A stretch of 64,000 nucleotides of DNA, taken from positions 29,914 through 93,913 of the forward strand of contig DGAD01000006.1 in NCBI GenBank assembly GCA_002382805.1, written 5' to 3'. Positions 55,481 through 64,000 of this stretch are shown here, in pieces; positions within the stretch are counted from its first letter, which is position 1; every line of letters begins with the position of its first letter. The notes beneath the pieces were generated by a model. The model was not told where the DNA came from. It saw only the letters and a program-made list of their open reading frames with translations, and did no database searches. The position numbers were made by a program, and so were the translations under genes. This DNA is from Clostridiales bacterium UBA4039. Its GTDB lineage: Bacteria; Bacillota; Clostridia; Lachnospirales; Vallitaleaceae.

Positions 55481-57391
55481 TTATCCCTTTATTTTAAATG
55501 GTTTAAATTCGGTACCATTACCTTCAAAGAATTTTGAAAACAGTTCATAATATTCTAATCGAATGCCCTGAATGGCAACAATTAGACCCTCTAAAACAAT
55601 AATAAGAATATTCCCAAAAATCATAACCCCTATGCTTCCCGTTCCACCAACAATATCCGCTAGCGCATGAAATGCCATAAAAAACCCAACATGGTTTAAT
55701 GCAAAAGCTCCAACACGCATAAACGACAACGTGTTACTAAGTATTGACAGAAGTGTTTCTATAAGTTCAAATACCGTTTCAATAATAAATCCACCTTTAT
55801 CCTTCGGAAAAATTTGTTTTTTTCTATTCATCAAATTGGCGAGTGGATGTTCAAAAAACATAACTACTAATGGCGCCACCAAAAAAATGACAATCAAAGT
55901 CAGTGAATACGGTATCTGCATCACAATGGAAAACACAAGATAAATCATCGTCAGATAAAAGATGAGCCCAATAATTCCATTACGATCTAACAACATTTTT
56001 GGATAGTTCTCTTGCTTATATGCATTGATAATATTTAAAATCATAGCAATAATAAGTAATCCAATACCAAAGACCACTGTAACTCCTAACACTGGAATCT
56101 TGTAGTCCATCGGATTAATCATCGGGATAAACGGTAGCGCTTTACGAAGAATTTCTTCATTACCAAAAAACGAACCATAAAAGACACCGGCAATAGATGA
56201 TACAATTCCAATATATACTGCAATTTTTCCCAGCATATTCTGGGTTTTTTTAAAGAACAATCCTCCTACCAATGCAATAACCAATCCTTGTCCTACATCG
56301 CCAAACATAATTCCAAAAAAAATCATATATGTAATAGCTAAAAAAGTAGTCGGATCAAGTTCATTGTATCCTGGAGTTCCATACATTTGAACTAAGGTCT
56401 CAAAAGGTTTGAAAAAGCGATGATTCCTCAGTCGCGTCGGTGGGACGGTTTTCTTTACGGCATCATCATCTTCAATAATACATGAAACATTGCCGACATC
56501 ATCTACCATCTTTTGAAATTCTTCGACTTGTGACAGTGGAATCCACCCGGTCAAGTAAAATGCTTCTTTGGAGCGCAGTGCATATTGACGAACATTATAG
56601 ACTTCATTTAACTGAATCGTAAAGTTATATAATTCTTGTAATCGTTCAAAGTTACGTTCAACAAAGTCTTGTGAGTCTTTATCCAGCATTTGTATCCTAT
56701 TTTCAAGTTCTTCGATCTCTTCATTCAAGCGTTGTAGTGCTTCTTTGGGTCGCCCTTTAACATCTTCTGAAATCCATATACGTTCAAAAAATAACGAAGC
56801 AAATAGCGAATCAATATTTCCCACCTGAGCGTGAGGCGTAAAGTACATAACATAGACGCTTTCATTTTCTTCAGAAATTTTATAGGTGATCGTGTCTAAA
56901 TTCTCAACGTACTTGATTAATTTTTCAAACCCATCTTTGGGCATTTTCCCAAATCGAAAACGCATATAGTCAAAATGGAAAAGCTTATCGACTTGAACGT
57001 CTAGATTTTGAAGCGGAATAATTTGCTTACGCAATTCTTTTTTGTGTTCTAAATCAACCTTTAATGATCGTCTAATACGTTGAATAGTTTCCAGTTGTCG
57101 CTCATACCCATCGATTTCAGGTTCCAAGAGTGCAATTGGCATCAATTCAGCCGCTTTGTTTGGATCGTAATGAATGTCTCTATCAAGGACACTAATCAAA
57201 TCTGCCACTTTTTCGTTGAGGCGTTCATATGGGTTCTCATCTGAGAAAGGTTGCATACCTTTTACAGAGTCTAAAATATACATGGCGTTTTCTAACTGAA
57301 TATCAAAAGGCACAATTGCCTTAATGACAAAATCATCCATTTCAGCAATTCGACCTGCAATATTCACAAACCGCATTTTCTCTACAGCCAT
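55481..57391 (-). CDS. ntpI: V-type ATPase subunit I (a-type stator)
   Basis: A 636-residue protein: cytoplasmic N-half with coiled coils (about 200-270), then seven or eight membrane segments in the C-half. IFFGIMFGDVGQGLVIALVG and NTLSFMRVGAFALNHVGF are signature segments, the latter holding the essential arginine at the ring interface. It carries ion flow between stator and rotor. GAAGGGAG precedes the ATG. Confidence 0.96.
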   Translation of the reverse strand: MAVEKMRFVNIAGRIAEMDDFVIKAIVPFDIQLENAMYILDSVKGMQPFSDENPYERLNEKVADLISVLDRDIHYDPNKAAELMPIALLEPEIDGYERQLETIQRIRRSLKVDLEHKKELRKQIIPLQNLDVQVDKLFHFDYMRFRFGKMPKDGFEKLIKYVENLDTITYKISEENESVYVMYFTPHAQVGNIDSLFASLFFERIWISEDVKGRPKEALQRLNEEIEELENRIQMLDKDSQDFVERNFERLQELYNFTIQLNEVYNVRQYALRSKEAFYLTGWIPLSQVEEFQKMVDDVGNVSCIIEDDDAVKKTVPPTRLRNHRFFKPFETLVQMYGTPGYNELDPTTFLAITYMIFFGIMFGDVGQGLVIALVGGLFFKKTQNMLGKIAVYIGIVSSIAGVFYGSFFGNEEILRKALPFIPMINPMDYKIPVLGVTVVFGIGLLIIAMILNIINAYKQENYPKMLLDRNGIIGLIFYLTMIYLVFSIVMQIPYSLTLIVIFLVAPLVVMFFEHPLANLMNRKKQIFPKDKGGFIIETVFELIETLLSILSNTLSFMRVGAFALNHVGFFMAFHALADIVGGTGSIGVMIFGNILIIVLEGLIVAIQGIRLEYYELFSKFFEGNGTEFKPFKIKG

Positions 57392-57408
57392 ATCTGTATG
57401 TCTCCCTT

Positions 57409-58449
57409 CTATTTCACTCCAGCTAAATAGCCTTTGATGTTATCTCGTCCAATATTATACCGAATTCCTTCAACAATGTTGGTAATATTAAGGACTTCTG
57501 TCTCTTTTAAGTACATATATCCAATAATTGGTGCAATGGAAAATGGTTTTTGGCGCATACTGCGCTGTTGTAACTCGTAGATAAAACTCATCGATTGCAA
57601 TTCAACACGCTCATGGGTAAAATCAATAATCTGCCCATAATAGGTTTTTTCCACTCGGCTTATGAATCCATCAATTGAATTGGCATCAATCATTTCAGAC
57701 AGCGTTTTTTTGTTCAGTTTATACGTGTGTGGTATCAAATATCTAAAAATCATTTCACGATTCATGTGATAATATTTTTTTGCACGATAAATCCAAAAGA
57801 TATTCTTAAAGTCCGCTTCCACACCAAGCAACTGTTCTAATAAAAGTTGATCGGTTCTTGACTCTGCTTTTTTTACTTGTTTTGCAGTTTTTTGAAAATA
57901 GTATAAGTCAAGTATCATCTCAGCAATAAACGTGTCCATTTCCCCTTTGGGTGTAATAAGTGGATGCAGCAATCCATAAAAATTCGTTCCCTCTAAGCTA
58001 TCCACAAGTTCACTAACATTTTTGGCTGCTAGGGATTTATCAAAATCAATACGGCTGTATCTACTAACAAACAAGCCTGCTCTGTCTAGTGTCTCAAGTG
58101 ATTTGCCCGAAGCTAATGTTCTTAGCATTTTTTTCAAGTCTTCAATCTCTAATTTACGATAAATATAGCGATAAATTTTCTTTTCTGTCCCACTAAGATG
58201 TTTAGCTATTTTTAACGCATCACTCACCACAGCTCGATATAGCATAACTTCAAGTTTTCCACGATGAATATCGCTTTCGTTTAAATCTTTAAGCGCCTCT
58301 TTATAATACGTATTATTTTTTAGGTACAAGGCAACTTCTTTAACGTTTGGCTTATTCATCATTTGTTCATAATCATCTTCAGTCAGCATTTTTCCTGTCA
58401 TTGCTCGAATCTTCGTCGACAAATCTCCATATTTAAATAACCCAATCAT
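57409..58449 (-). CDS. ntpC: V-type ATPase subunit C (rotor adaptor)
   Basis: A 346-residue helical subunit d/C homologue (IRAMTGKMLTEDDYEQMMN; YYFQKTAKQVKKAESRTDQL) that couples the shaft to the K ring. AGGAGTG lies before the ATG. It lies between the coiled-coil and I genes. Confidence 0.93.
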   Translation of the reverse strand: MIGLFKYGDLSTKIRAMTGKMLTEDDYEQMMNKPNVKEVALYLKNNTYYKEALKDLNESDIHRGKLEVMLYRAVVSDALKIAKHLSGTEKKIYRYIYRKLEIEDLKKMLRTLASGKSLETLDRAGLFVSRYSRIDFDKSLAAKNVSELVDSLEGTNFYGLLHPLITPKGEMDTFIAEMILDLYYFQKTAKQVKKAESRTDQLLLEQLLGVEADFKNIFWIYRAKKYYHMNREMIFRYLIPHTYKLNKKTLSEMIDANSIDGFISRVEKTYYGQIIDFTHERVELQSMSFIYELQQRSMRQKPFSIAPIIGYMYLKETEVLNITNIVEGIRYNIGRDNIKGYLAGVK

Positions 58450-58459
58450 AACAACACTC

Positions 58460-58768
58460 CTAGTCTAATACACGACGAACGAGTTCATCCACCCATTGAT
58501 CCATCTTTTCATTTGCATATGTTTGCATTCGATCAAGCCGATCCTCACATTCTTTTTCCATCGCTTGTCTCTTCGCATTAACCTCTGCAAATTCACGTTC
58601 ACGTATCTGCTCAACTTTACGATGGGCATTGCTAATAATCGTCTCTTCCAAGTTTTGAACCTTAGCTTCATGCTCTTTTTCTTTTCGTTCTTTTTCCTTT
58701 AATGTCTCATTAATAACCGATTGGGCTTTTTCTTCAATCTCAATGATTTTTTTAATGACTTCTTCCAT
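58460..58768 (-). CDS. ntpF: V-type ATPase peripheral stalk subunit G/H
   Basis: A 102-residue protein that is almost entirely coiled coil, rich in Glu, Lys and Arg. This is the usual form of the NtpF/AhaH stalk subunit, which pairs with subunit E. Its start lies 17 bases inside the end of addB, so the ATPase operon is translationally coupled to that gene. Together with C, I, K, F, E, A, B and D it completes the enzyme. Confidence 0.85.
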   Translation of the reverse strand: MEEVIKKIIEIEEKAQSVINETLKEKERKEKEHEAKVQNLEETIISNAHRKVEQIREREFAEVNAKRQAMEKECEDRLDRMQTYANEKMDQWVDELVRRVLD

Positions 58769-61700
58769 TGTGGTCTCCTTTCATTGTTTCAAAAACATTT
58801 TCTTTGGTCTCCGGTCTAATTTGACGAAAATGTTCTGAATGATTTGTCGGATCAAATCGACATATACTTTTATATTGACAATAATCGCATCCTGTTTCTT
58901 CCTTATAACGGTAAGGTTCAATTAATAACTGTCCGTTATAAATATTTGATGCAATTTCTTTGGCTTTATTTTGAACGAATTTTTTTAATGTCGCTAATTG
59001 CTCCTCTTCAATCGTACTGGACTTTTTGGATATTGAACCGCTTTTATTGATAAATGCCGGAATAACTAATGAAGATTGCTCCATGGTTTCATCAAAGTAA
59101 CGAAGAATTTGCTCATCATGGAGAAGTATACCTCGCAGTTTCAAACTTTTTAAGCGTTCCTTTTCAATATCTTTTGTATCAATGTCTGAAATATTTAGCA
59201 TAGGGTCTTGGATTTTGTAATAATACATCCCACAAGGAATGACTTTTTTCTTGACTTTATGGGCTTTTATTTCCTCAATTACGTTCATATAAATAATCAG
59301 CTGAAGCTGAATTCCCTCTTTGACAAGATTATAATCTAAATCCTTTGACCCGGACTTATAGTCAACAATGCTAAAATATAACGCATCCTCCGTTTCATAT
59401 TCATCCACTCTATCAACAACACCTGATAAATACGCTTTATGTTGATCGGAAACTTTTAATGTAAGGCTATCTAGTGGATATTCCCGTCCATTAAAACTAT
59501 ACTCCGCTTCTTTTGGCTTGAACTTGCTTCGTTTAAGCTGTTCTTCAATTCCCCAGATTGCTCTTTTTAATATCCGCGTCAACTTAAGGATAAGATAACG
59601 ATTACGATGGGAACTTGTAAATATTGTCAGATGGTCGATATCTAATGCTTCTTGGATCGATTCTTCTATTAATTGATTTCGCAGTGACACACTGACCTCA
59701 TGAATATCAATTTGGCGCATGAAGCACTTCTTCATGTACAATTCTAGGCATCTATGAAATAGTATGCCGATGTCGGGCATACGAATAACATATTCTCCAC
59801 GTTCTTTAACCCCTAATCGATAGGTTAAAAAGTGTTTGTAGCTACAGCCTGCATAGGTTTCAAATTGAGAAACACTGGATTGTGTATCATGTCCCATCAC
59901 TTCTAACTGGACCGGTTTGTTTGTATAATCAATCCCTTCAATAAACTGATGCGGATTAATCCCAATCGTATGTTGTCTATTATACGCCTTATTAAAGAAA
60001 ATGTACAATTTCTGGATTTCTTCTTCATAATCTCTAAATTCATGGCTGCCCGATAAACGTACCAATCGATTAAACAGTGCATAACACCGTGTCGGCCTAT
60101 CATAATTTTTAATAATATCTTCTGCCAATTGGGTTTCAATTGTTGGAAACATTTTACGTAGCAAAAAGACAAGTGTTGCCGGACGTTCTGACTTCTCTTC
60201 CAACACGCGTGCATAAGATACGTGCAAGAGCTTACGACCACGTGTAAGTCCCATATAGATATTCATCTGCTCTTTAAATAAACTTTTTTGTTGGTTGGGT
60301 GCCAGCTCTAAACCTAAATCAAACAGCGTACTTCGTTCATGATCGGTAAGAAGTCTATTCGATGCACGAACGAGTGGCACCTTGCCTTCGTTAACCCCTA
60401 GAACAAAAACATAATCAACTTCTCTAAAGCGAGTTCGACTTAAGTCCCCCACAATAATTTGATCTACACTTGGAGGCGTTTGTCCCATTTTTATTTGTGT
60501 CAGTCCCGTTTCAATTAGGCTAACATAATCTTTAATTGTAATTTTTTCTTCGCCAATCAATTCAACCATTTCGTCAAAAAGTTCTATCACCAGTTGATAT
60601 ACACGGACATAGCTATTGGCACGTTGTAATTGGTGTTGTTCCTCAAATTGCTTGCTCATCTCCAGGTTTTTATCATAAATCCCTGATTGGACCAAATACG
60701 TATATAATGCCTGTGTACGCTCATGGATTGTTCTTGATGACTTAAATTGATTTGCAAACTCCATAAACGGCTGAATCAACTCGACTTTTGTTTCTTCATA
60801 TTCATCCCAAGGTTTTTCCCATTGACTTTTCCTTTTGATTCCATGGGCCAAAACATAATTCTCTATTTTATGAATATCTTCTTCTGCATGCACATAGTAT
60901 AAGGATTTTAAATGATAAAATATATATTCGTATTTAAAATTATAATGTATGGTTAACATAGCCGATAATATAAATTGAACCAACGGATGCGAATCAATTG
61001 TATCCTTTTGGTCCAAAAATACAGGTATTTCATAATTTTCGCATATACTTTTCATCGTTGTCTTATACAAACTTAAATCTGAAGTTAATATCATGATATC
61101 CCGATAACGTACCCCTTGTTCTACAATTAATTGATGTATACGGCATACAACAGCTTCCACCTCTACTTCAATTGTTGCCGCTTCCATCAAGCGAATCGCT
61201 GTATTATCTAGCGTATAGGGTTTTACAGGATATTGGTAGAGATGGTTAATCAGATGCTTAAGCGACGCTTTTGACGTTCGATAAATCGTCTCTTGCCATA
61301 TAGCCTCTTGTTCAAGGATACCTATACGCTCCCCAATTTCTCGAAGGCGACTGACCATCTTCTTTGATTCATAGTATATTTCTGCTTCATTTTTTAGATC
61401 TTGTACTAAAACATCCGTCGGTAACGTAACGACGAAGATAATCTCTTGACAATAGTGCATCAGCTGTTCAATAAACGCATACTGTAAGGGGGTAAACCCA
61501 TAAAAACCATCAATATATATCCTCGTCTTTTTAAGCGACGTTATCTTAGGTACTTGTTCAATCAATTTTAAACTCGCATGTTCAGAAGTTAAGTAGCGCT
61601 TATCCATTAATGCATTAAACTCATGCAAAAGCACTTTTAAATCTTTCAACTTATCTTGCAATAGTCCAGGGGACAGCTTTTGAATATATGCATCTAATGT

Positions 61701-62096
61701 GTCTACATCTACATTATATTGATGGCACTCTTTTAGCAGCTTATTCAACTCTTCCATATATCCTTGCTTTTTACGATGCTTTTGTATCCACGTCAATTCT
61801 TGGGTAGTGTTTTCAAGAATTTTACGTATCAACATGCTCTTGCCCGTGTCATGAATCATTGCCGTATCCGCTAATCCTAGTTCGTCAAAGTACCGATAAA
61901 CTAAACGATTAAAACTTAATACTTCAATGTCTAAGATCCCTTTAGCCTTGGATAGCTTGATCACATCTTCTTGTGCTTGCAACGTATATTGTTCAGGAAC
62001 AATATATATCACAGGTCCTTGGTCTTGATGCATCTTTTTAATCACATATTCTGTTTTTCCAGTCCCTGTGGCTCCTAATACAAATTGAAAACTCAT
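58752..62096 (-). CDS. addB: ATP-dependent helicase/nuclease subunit B (AddB)
   Basis: A 1114-residue protein. P-loop GATGTGKTEYVI at the N-terminus; the C-terminal nuclease has FSIVDYKSGSKDLDYNL. Four iron-sulfur cysteines are visible: YAGCSYKHF before the nuclease and GCDYCQYKSIC near the end (C-x2-C-x5-C). With AddA it degrades and loads RecA at double-strand breaks. AAGGAGAGG precedes the ATG. Its partner gene addA is 12 kb away, and the gene directly after it is the first V-ATPase subunit. Confidence 0.95.
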   Translation of the reverse strand: MSFQFVLGATGTGKTEYVIKKMHQDQGPVIYIVPEQYTLQAQEDVIKLSKAKGILDIEVLSFNRLVYRYFDELGLADTAMIHDTGKSMLIRKILENTTQELTWIQKHRKKQGYMEELNKLLKECHQYNVDVDTLDAYIQKLSPGLLQDKLKDLKVLLHEFNALMDKRYLTSEHASLKLIEQVPKITSLKKTRIYIDGFYGFTPLQYAFIEQLMHYCQEIIFVVTLPTDVLVQDLKNEAEIYYESKKMVSRLREIGERIGILEQEAIWQETIYRTSKASLKHLINHLYQYPVKPYTLDNTAIRLMEAATIEVEVEAVVCRIHQLIVEQGVRYRDIMILTSDLSLYKTTMKSICENYEIPVFLDQKDTIDSHPLVQFILSAMLTIHYNFKYEYIFYHLKSLYYVHAEEDIHKIENYVLAHGIKRKSQWEKPWDEYEETKVELIQPFMEFANQFKSSRTIHERTQALYTYLVQSGIYDKNLEMSKQFEEQHQLQRANSYVRVYQLVIELFDEMVELIGEEKITIKDYVSLIETGLTQIKMGQTPPSVDQIIVGDLSRTRFREVDYVFVLGVNEGKVPLVRASNRLLTDHERSTLFDLGLELAPNQQKSLFKEQMNIYMGLTRGRKLLHVSYARVLEEKSERPATLVFLLRKMFPTIETQLAEDIIKNYDRPTRCYALFNRLVRLSGSHEFRDYEEEIQKLYIFFNKAYNRQHTIGINPHQFIEGIDYTNKPVQLEVMGHDTQSSVSQFETYAGCSYKHFLTYRLGVKERGEYVIRMPDIGILFHRCLELYMKKCFMRQIDIHEVSVSLRNQLIEESIQEALDIDHLTIFTSSHRNRYLILKLTRILKRAIWGIEEQLKRSKFKPKEAEYSFNGREYPLDSLTLKVSDQHKAYLSGVVDRVDEYETEDALYFSIVDYKSGSKDLDYNLVKEGIQLQLIIYMNVIEEIKAHKVKKKVIPCGMYYYKIQDPMLNISDIDTKDIEKERLKSLKLRGILLHDEQILRYFDETMEQSSLVIPAFINKSGSISKKSSTIEEEQLATLKKFVQNKAKEIASNIYNGQLLIEPYRYKEETGCDYCQYKSICRFDPTNHSEHFRQIRPETKENVFETMKGDHNGRSH

Positions 62097-62128
62097 GCCT
62101 CTCCTTTATACACCTTTATAATATATGT

Positions 62129-62398
62129 TTATAGCTTCCAGTCTTGCCAATATGCATCGATTTCTTCATTTTCAATGGCTACAAGATAACGATCAACAAT
62201 TTTAAACAGTTCTGCTTCATCATCCAAGTTCACTTGAACCTTCTGTCCTTGTTTAATTAATTTTTTGTTTTTTTGTTTTTTGACATATTCCTCAAACTTC
62301 TCAACCCAATCATCAATATGCTCCTTTGTTATCTCCTCATATCCTGCCATTTCCGCTTTTATTTCTTCTATAAAATCCACTTTATCTAATGTAAACAT
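62129..62398 (-). CDS. Small acidic protein of unknown function
   Basis: An 89-residue charged, probably helical protein (ITKEHIDDWVEKFEEYVKKQ, then VAIENEEIDAYWQDWKL). No signal, membrane segment or known motif. It lies between yjbQ and addB with short gaps, and AAAGAGGTAA precedes the ATG, so it appears to be a real gene of the same operon. Confidence 0.6.
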   Translation of the reverse strand: MFTLDKVDFIEEIKAEMAGYEEITKEHIDDWVEKFEEYVKKQKNKKLIKQGQKVQVNLDDEAELFKIVDRYLVAIENEEIDAYWQDWKL

Positions 62399-62429
62399 TC
62401 AATTTACCTCTTTCTGCCTTTTACTTTGG

Positions 62430-62846
62430 CTATTCTCCAATAATCTTTACTAATACCCGTTTTTCTCTTTTTCCATCAAATTCTCCATAAAAAATCTGTT
62501 CCCATGGACCAAAATCAAGCTTACCATCTGTAATAGCTACAACCACTTCCCGTCCCATAATGGTTCGTTTAAGGTGTGCATCGGCATTGTCTTCAAATCC
62601 GTTGTGATTATAACGGTCATAGGGTTTTTCAGGTGCCAATGTCTCTAGCCACTTTTCAAAGTCTTTATGCAGACCAATCTCATCATCATTGATAAAGACA
62701 CTGCTGGTAATATGCATGGCATTACACAATAGTAATCCTTCCTTGATTCCACTGTCAATTAATGCCACTTGTACATCTGACGTAATGTTAATCAAATCCC
62801 TGCGGTGACTTGTTTTAAAAACTAACTCCTCTCGATATGTTTTCAT
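62430..62846 (-). CDS. yjbQ: YjbQ/UPF0047 family protein
   Basis: A 138-residue member of the UPF0047/YjbQ family, members of which have weak thiamine-phosphate synthase activity. Conserved segments are [26 protein letters not shown] and [13 protein letters not shown]; the His residues form a metal-binding pocket. Physiological role uncertain. GGAGGGAG precedes the ATG. Confidence 0.9.
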   Translation of the reverse strand: MKTYREELVFKTSHRRDLINITSDVQVALIDSGIKEGLLLCNAMHITSSVFINDDEIGLHKDFEKWLETLAPEKPYDRYNHNGFEDNADAHLKRTIMGREVVVAITDGKLDFGPWEQIFYGEFDGKREKRVLVKIIGE

Positions 62847-62857
62847 AGTCTCCCTCC

Positions 62858-63784
62858 TTATTCTTCTTGTCGCTTTAACTTGTAGTAACTGCTGATATCA
62901 TAAGGTCCTCGTATGATTTTTTTTGATATTTTAAGGTTACCTTCTTCATCTGGTCGCACTCTCCAGTCAATCAACATAATCTTACCTTGGGCAATCTCGA
63001 TACCGTTAATTCCGCGCGGATGAATACAACAACCGCAGTTAAAATACGGTGCTTCATTTTTTTTAGCGAGCTTAGGTCGGTGGGTATGCCCACAAATAAT
63101 AGCTACCTTTTTTCGGTTAATCCACTTAGTAAAATTCAGTTCAATCTTATGACGTTTTACACGATTTTTTGAAGGACTTGAGGGATTATGAAATCCAAGT
63201 ATATGCAAAAATCTCCAAAAATATCGTAAAGAAAGCATGGATATCGGCCATAATTTATCATTGAATAAATCTCCCTGATGCCCATGTACTAATAACATTT
63301 CTTGACCTGTTTTTTTATACTTAAGTATTATACTTTCAGGTACAGATATCCGATCAAATAAATCTTTGCTTTGATCTAAATACTCATCCTCAAAATGATA
63401 TAGATATTTTCTGACCCATGCATTGCTTTTTAAGTATATATTGTGGTTTCCATATACCATTTTTAAGCGATTCGATCGAAAAAACTTTCTTAGCAACATA
63501 AATACATCACTGTGTGCACTCATGATAACTCTAAAATCAGCATGCTCCCATAGCTCGTCCCCATCACCTAATTCATAGTATTCATACCCTTCTTCATAGT
63601 ATTTTTCTAAGGCATGATAATATATGTTTTGGTTGTGAGCAAATTCATCGGACATACTGTTGTCTCCACGATGAATGTCACTAAAAAAAATAATACGATC
63701 ACTATCATCAAATTCAATGGTTTGTGCTTTTTTATAGCATTCATTCAGCCTTTGAATAGTTTTTACTTTCATCATTTCAATCAT
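62858..63784 (-). CDS. Calcineurin-like metallophosphoesterase
   Basis: A 308-residue phosphoesterase with the full two-metal motif set: [38 protein letters not shown] and ICGHTHRPK. This pattern is seen in LpxH-like and related soluble hydrolases, but lipid A synthesis is not expected in a Firmicute, so the substrate is unknown. It lies 11 bases upstream of yjbQ; the start follows AAAGGAT. Confidence 0.88.
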   Translation of the reverse strand: MIEMMKVKTIQRLNECYKKAQTIEFDDSDRIIFFSDIHRGDNSMSDEFAHNQNIYYHALEKYYEEGYEYYELGDGDELWEHADFRVIMSAHSDVFMLLRKFFRSNRLKMVYGNHNIYLKSNAWVRKYLYHFEDEYLDQSKDLFDRISVPESIILKYKKTGQEMLLVHGHQGDLFNDKLWPISMLSLRYFWRFLHILGFHNPSSPSKNRVKRHKIELNFTKWINRKKVAIICGHTHRPKLAKKNEAPYFNCGCCIHPRGINGIEIAQGKIMLIDWRVRPDEEGNLKISKKIIRGPYDISSYYKLKRQEE

Positions 63785-63818
63785 ATCCTTTCATTTATAT
63801 TATATCATGTTTTGTTAG

Positions 63819-63863
63819 AAAAAAAAGCTACAGCACTAACAATTTGTTAGCGCTGCAGCTTTT
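63819..63863 (-). terminator. Rho-independent terminator of the truncated oxidoreductase gene
   Basis: On the minus strand AGCTGCAGCGCTAAC pairs with GTTAGTGCTGTAGCT (two G-U pairs) around a five-base loop and is followed by eight T residues. Confidence 0.9.
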
Positions 63864-63899
63864 ATACATATATATTATGTGTATAATAATGTCTTTTGA

Positions 63900-64000
63900 T
63901 TATACAGTATAATCCATGTTCGCCATTCTCACATAGCTATCATAACGCTCTTTTGCGTTTTGTTCAGCTTGCTTGAACATATCTTCAGCGATTTCTGGGA
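63900..64000 (-). CDS. nifJ: 3' end of a gene, probably pyruvate:ferredoxin oxidoreductase
   Basis: Only the last 33 codons lie in the window: PEIAEDMFKQAEQNAKERYD, then SYVRMANMDYTV and a stop. The helix of Ala, Glu, Lys and Arg followed by a Tyr-rich end resembles the C-terminus of clostridial pyruvate:ferredoxin (flavodoxin) oxidoreductase. The assignment rests on this short tail and on a terminator directly after it; the gene body is to the right. Confidence 0.5.
   Translation of the reverse strand, partial: PEIAEDMFKQAEQNAKERYDSYVRMANMDYTV

Noticed and set aside
60000..60300. 112-codon same-strand frame (59903-60241) within addB
   Set aside because: Alternative frame inside a large conserved gene, with no start signal.
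1..64000. CRISPR arrays, insertion sequences, prophage genes, tRNA or rRNA genes
   Set aside because: None seen: no regularly spaced repeats, transposase or integrase frames, or cloverleaf-type sequences between genes. A covariance-model scan was not possible here.

Overview
The window reads as chromosome of a low-GC anaerobic member of the Firmicutes, class Clostridia (Lachnospirales-like; inference). Signs are the AT-rich sequence, AddAB rather than RecBCD, a complete bacterial V-type ATPase operon, YesM/YesN two-component regulation, TTG and GTG starts behind strong AGGAGG-type ribosome sites, and a truncated C-terminus resembling pyruvate:ferredoxin oxidoreductase at the right edge. I see no rRNA, tRNA, CRISPR array, insertion sequence or prophage. 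No gene-free stretch exceeds about 300 bases.

Layout. 0-4 kb: an XRE/membrane regulator, an orphan TIM-barrel protein, a PilZ c-di-GMP receptor and a diguanylate cyclase whose 3' ends overlap. 4.2-9.4 kb: an efflux ABC operon (TetR, membrane-fusion protein, ATPase, two ABC-2 permeases, small membrane protein) behind a promoter with two operators of the same design. 9.5-25.5 kb: a glycan-use region with two sugar ABC importers lacking their own ATPase, a GH20-type hexosaminidase, a GH110-like beta-helix galactosidase, a formylglycine-type sulfatase, a sugar isomerase-like TIM barrel and a YesM/YesN sensor-regulator pair. None of the enzymes has a signal peptide, so they probably act on imported oligosaccharides in the cytosol. 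25.7-29.8 kb: C-S lyase, NhaC-type antiporter and RidA, with a divergent YheO-like regulator. 29.8-31.9 kb: GH27 alpha-galactosidase and a divergent AraC regulator. 31.9-40.3 kb: a variant of the enigmatic yhf operon (yhfZ, yhfU, yhfT, php, yhfY, yhfX, yhfW) ending in ptsI. 40.4-43.1 kb: a small operon of membrane protein, HTH, lipoprotein and acetyltransferase. 43.1-62.1 kb: addA, pyk, pgmB, acetyl-xylan esterase, the nine-subunit V-ATPase operon and addB. 62.1-64 kb: three small genes and the truncated oxidoreductase gene.

The most interesting signal is a shared operator. An inverted repeat, YAAYRTACA - six bases - TGTATATTR, occurs four times: once before yhfZ, twice before yhfU, and once 24 kb away before the GH20/ABC-importer operon. 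At three of the four sites it lies just downstream of a good -10/-35 promoter, where a repressor would block initiation. This suggests that YhfZ (or a related GntR-type protein) controls both the yhf operon and a glycan importer, and so hints at a substrate class for the yhf pathway.
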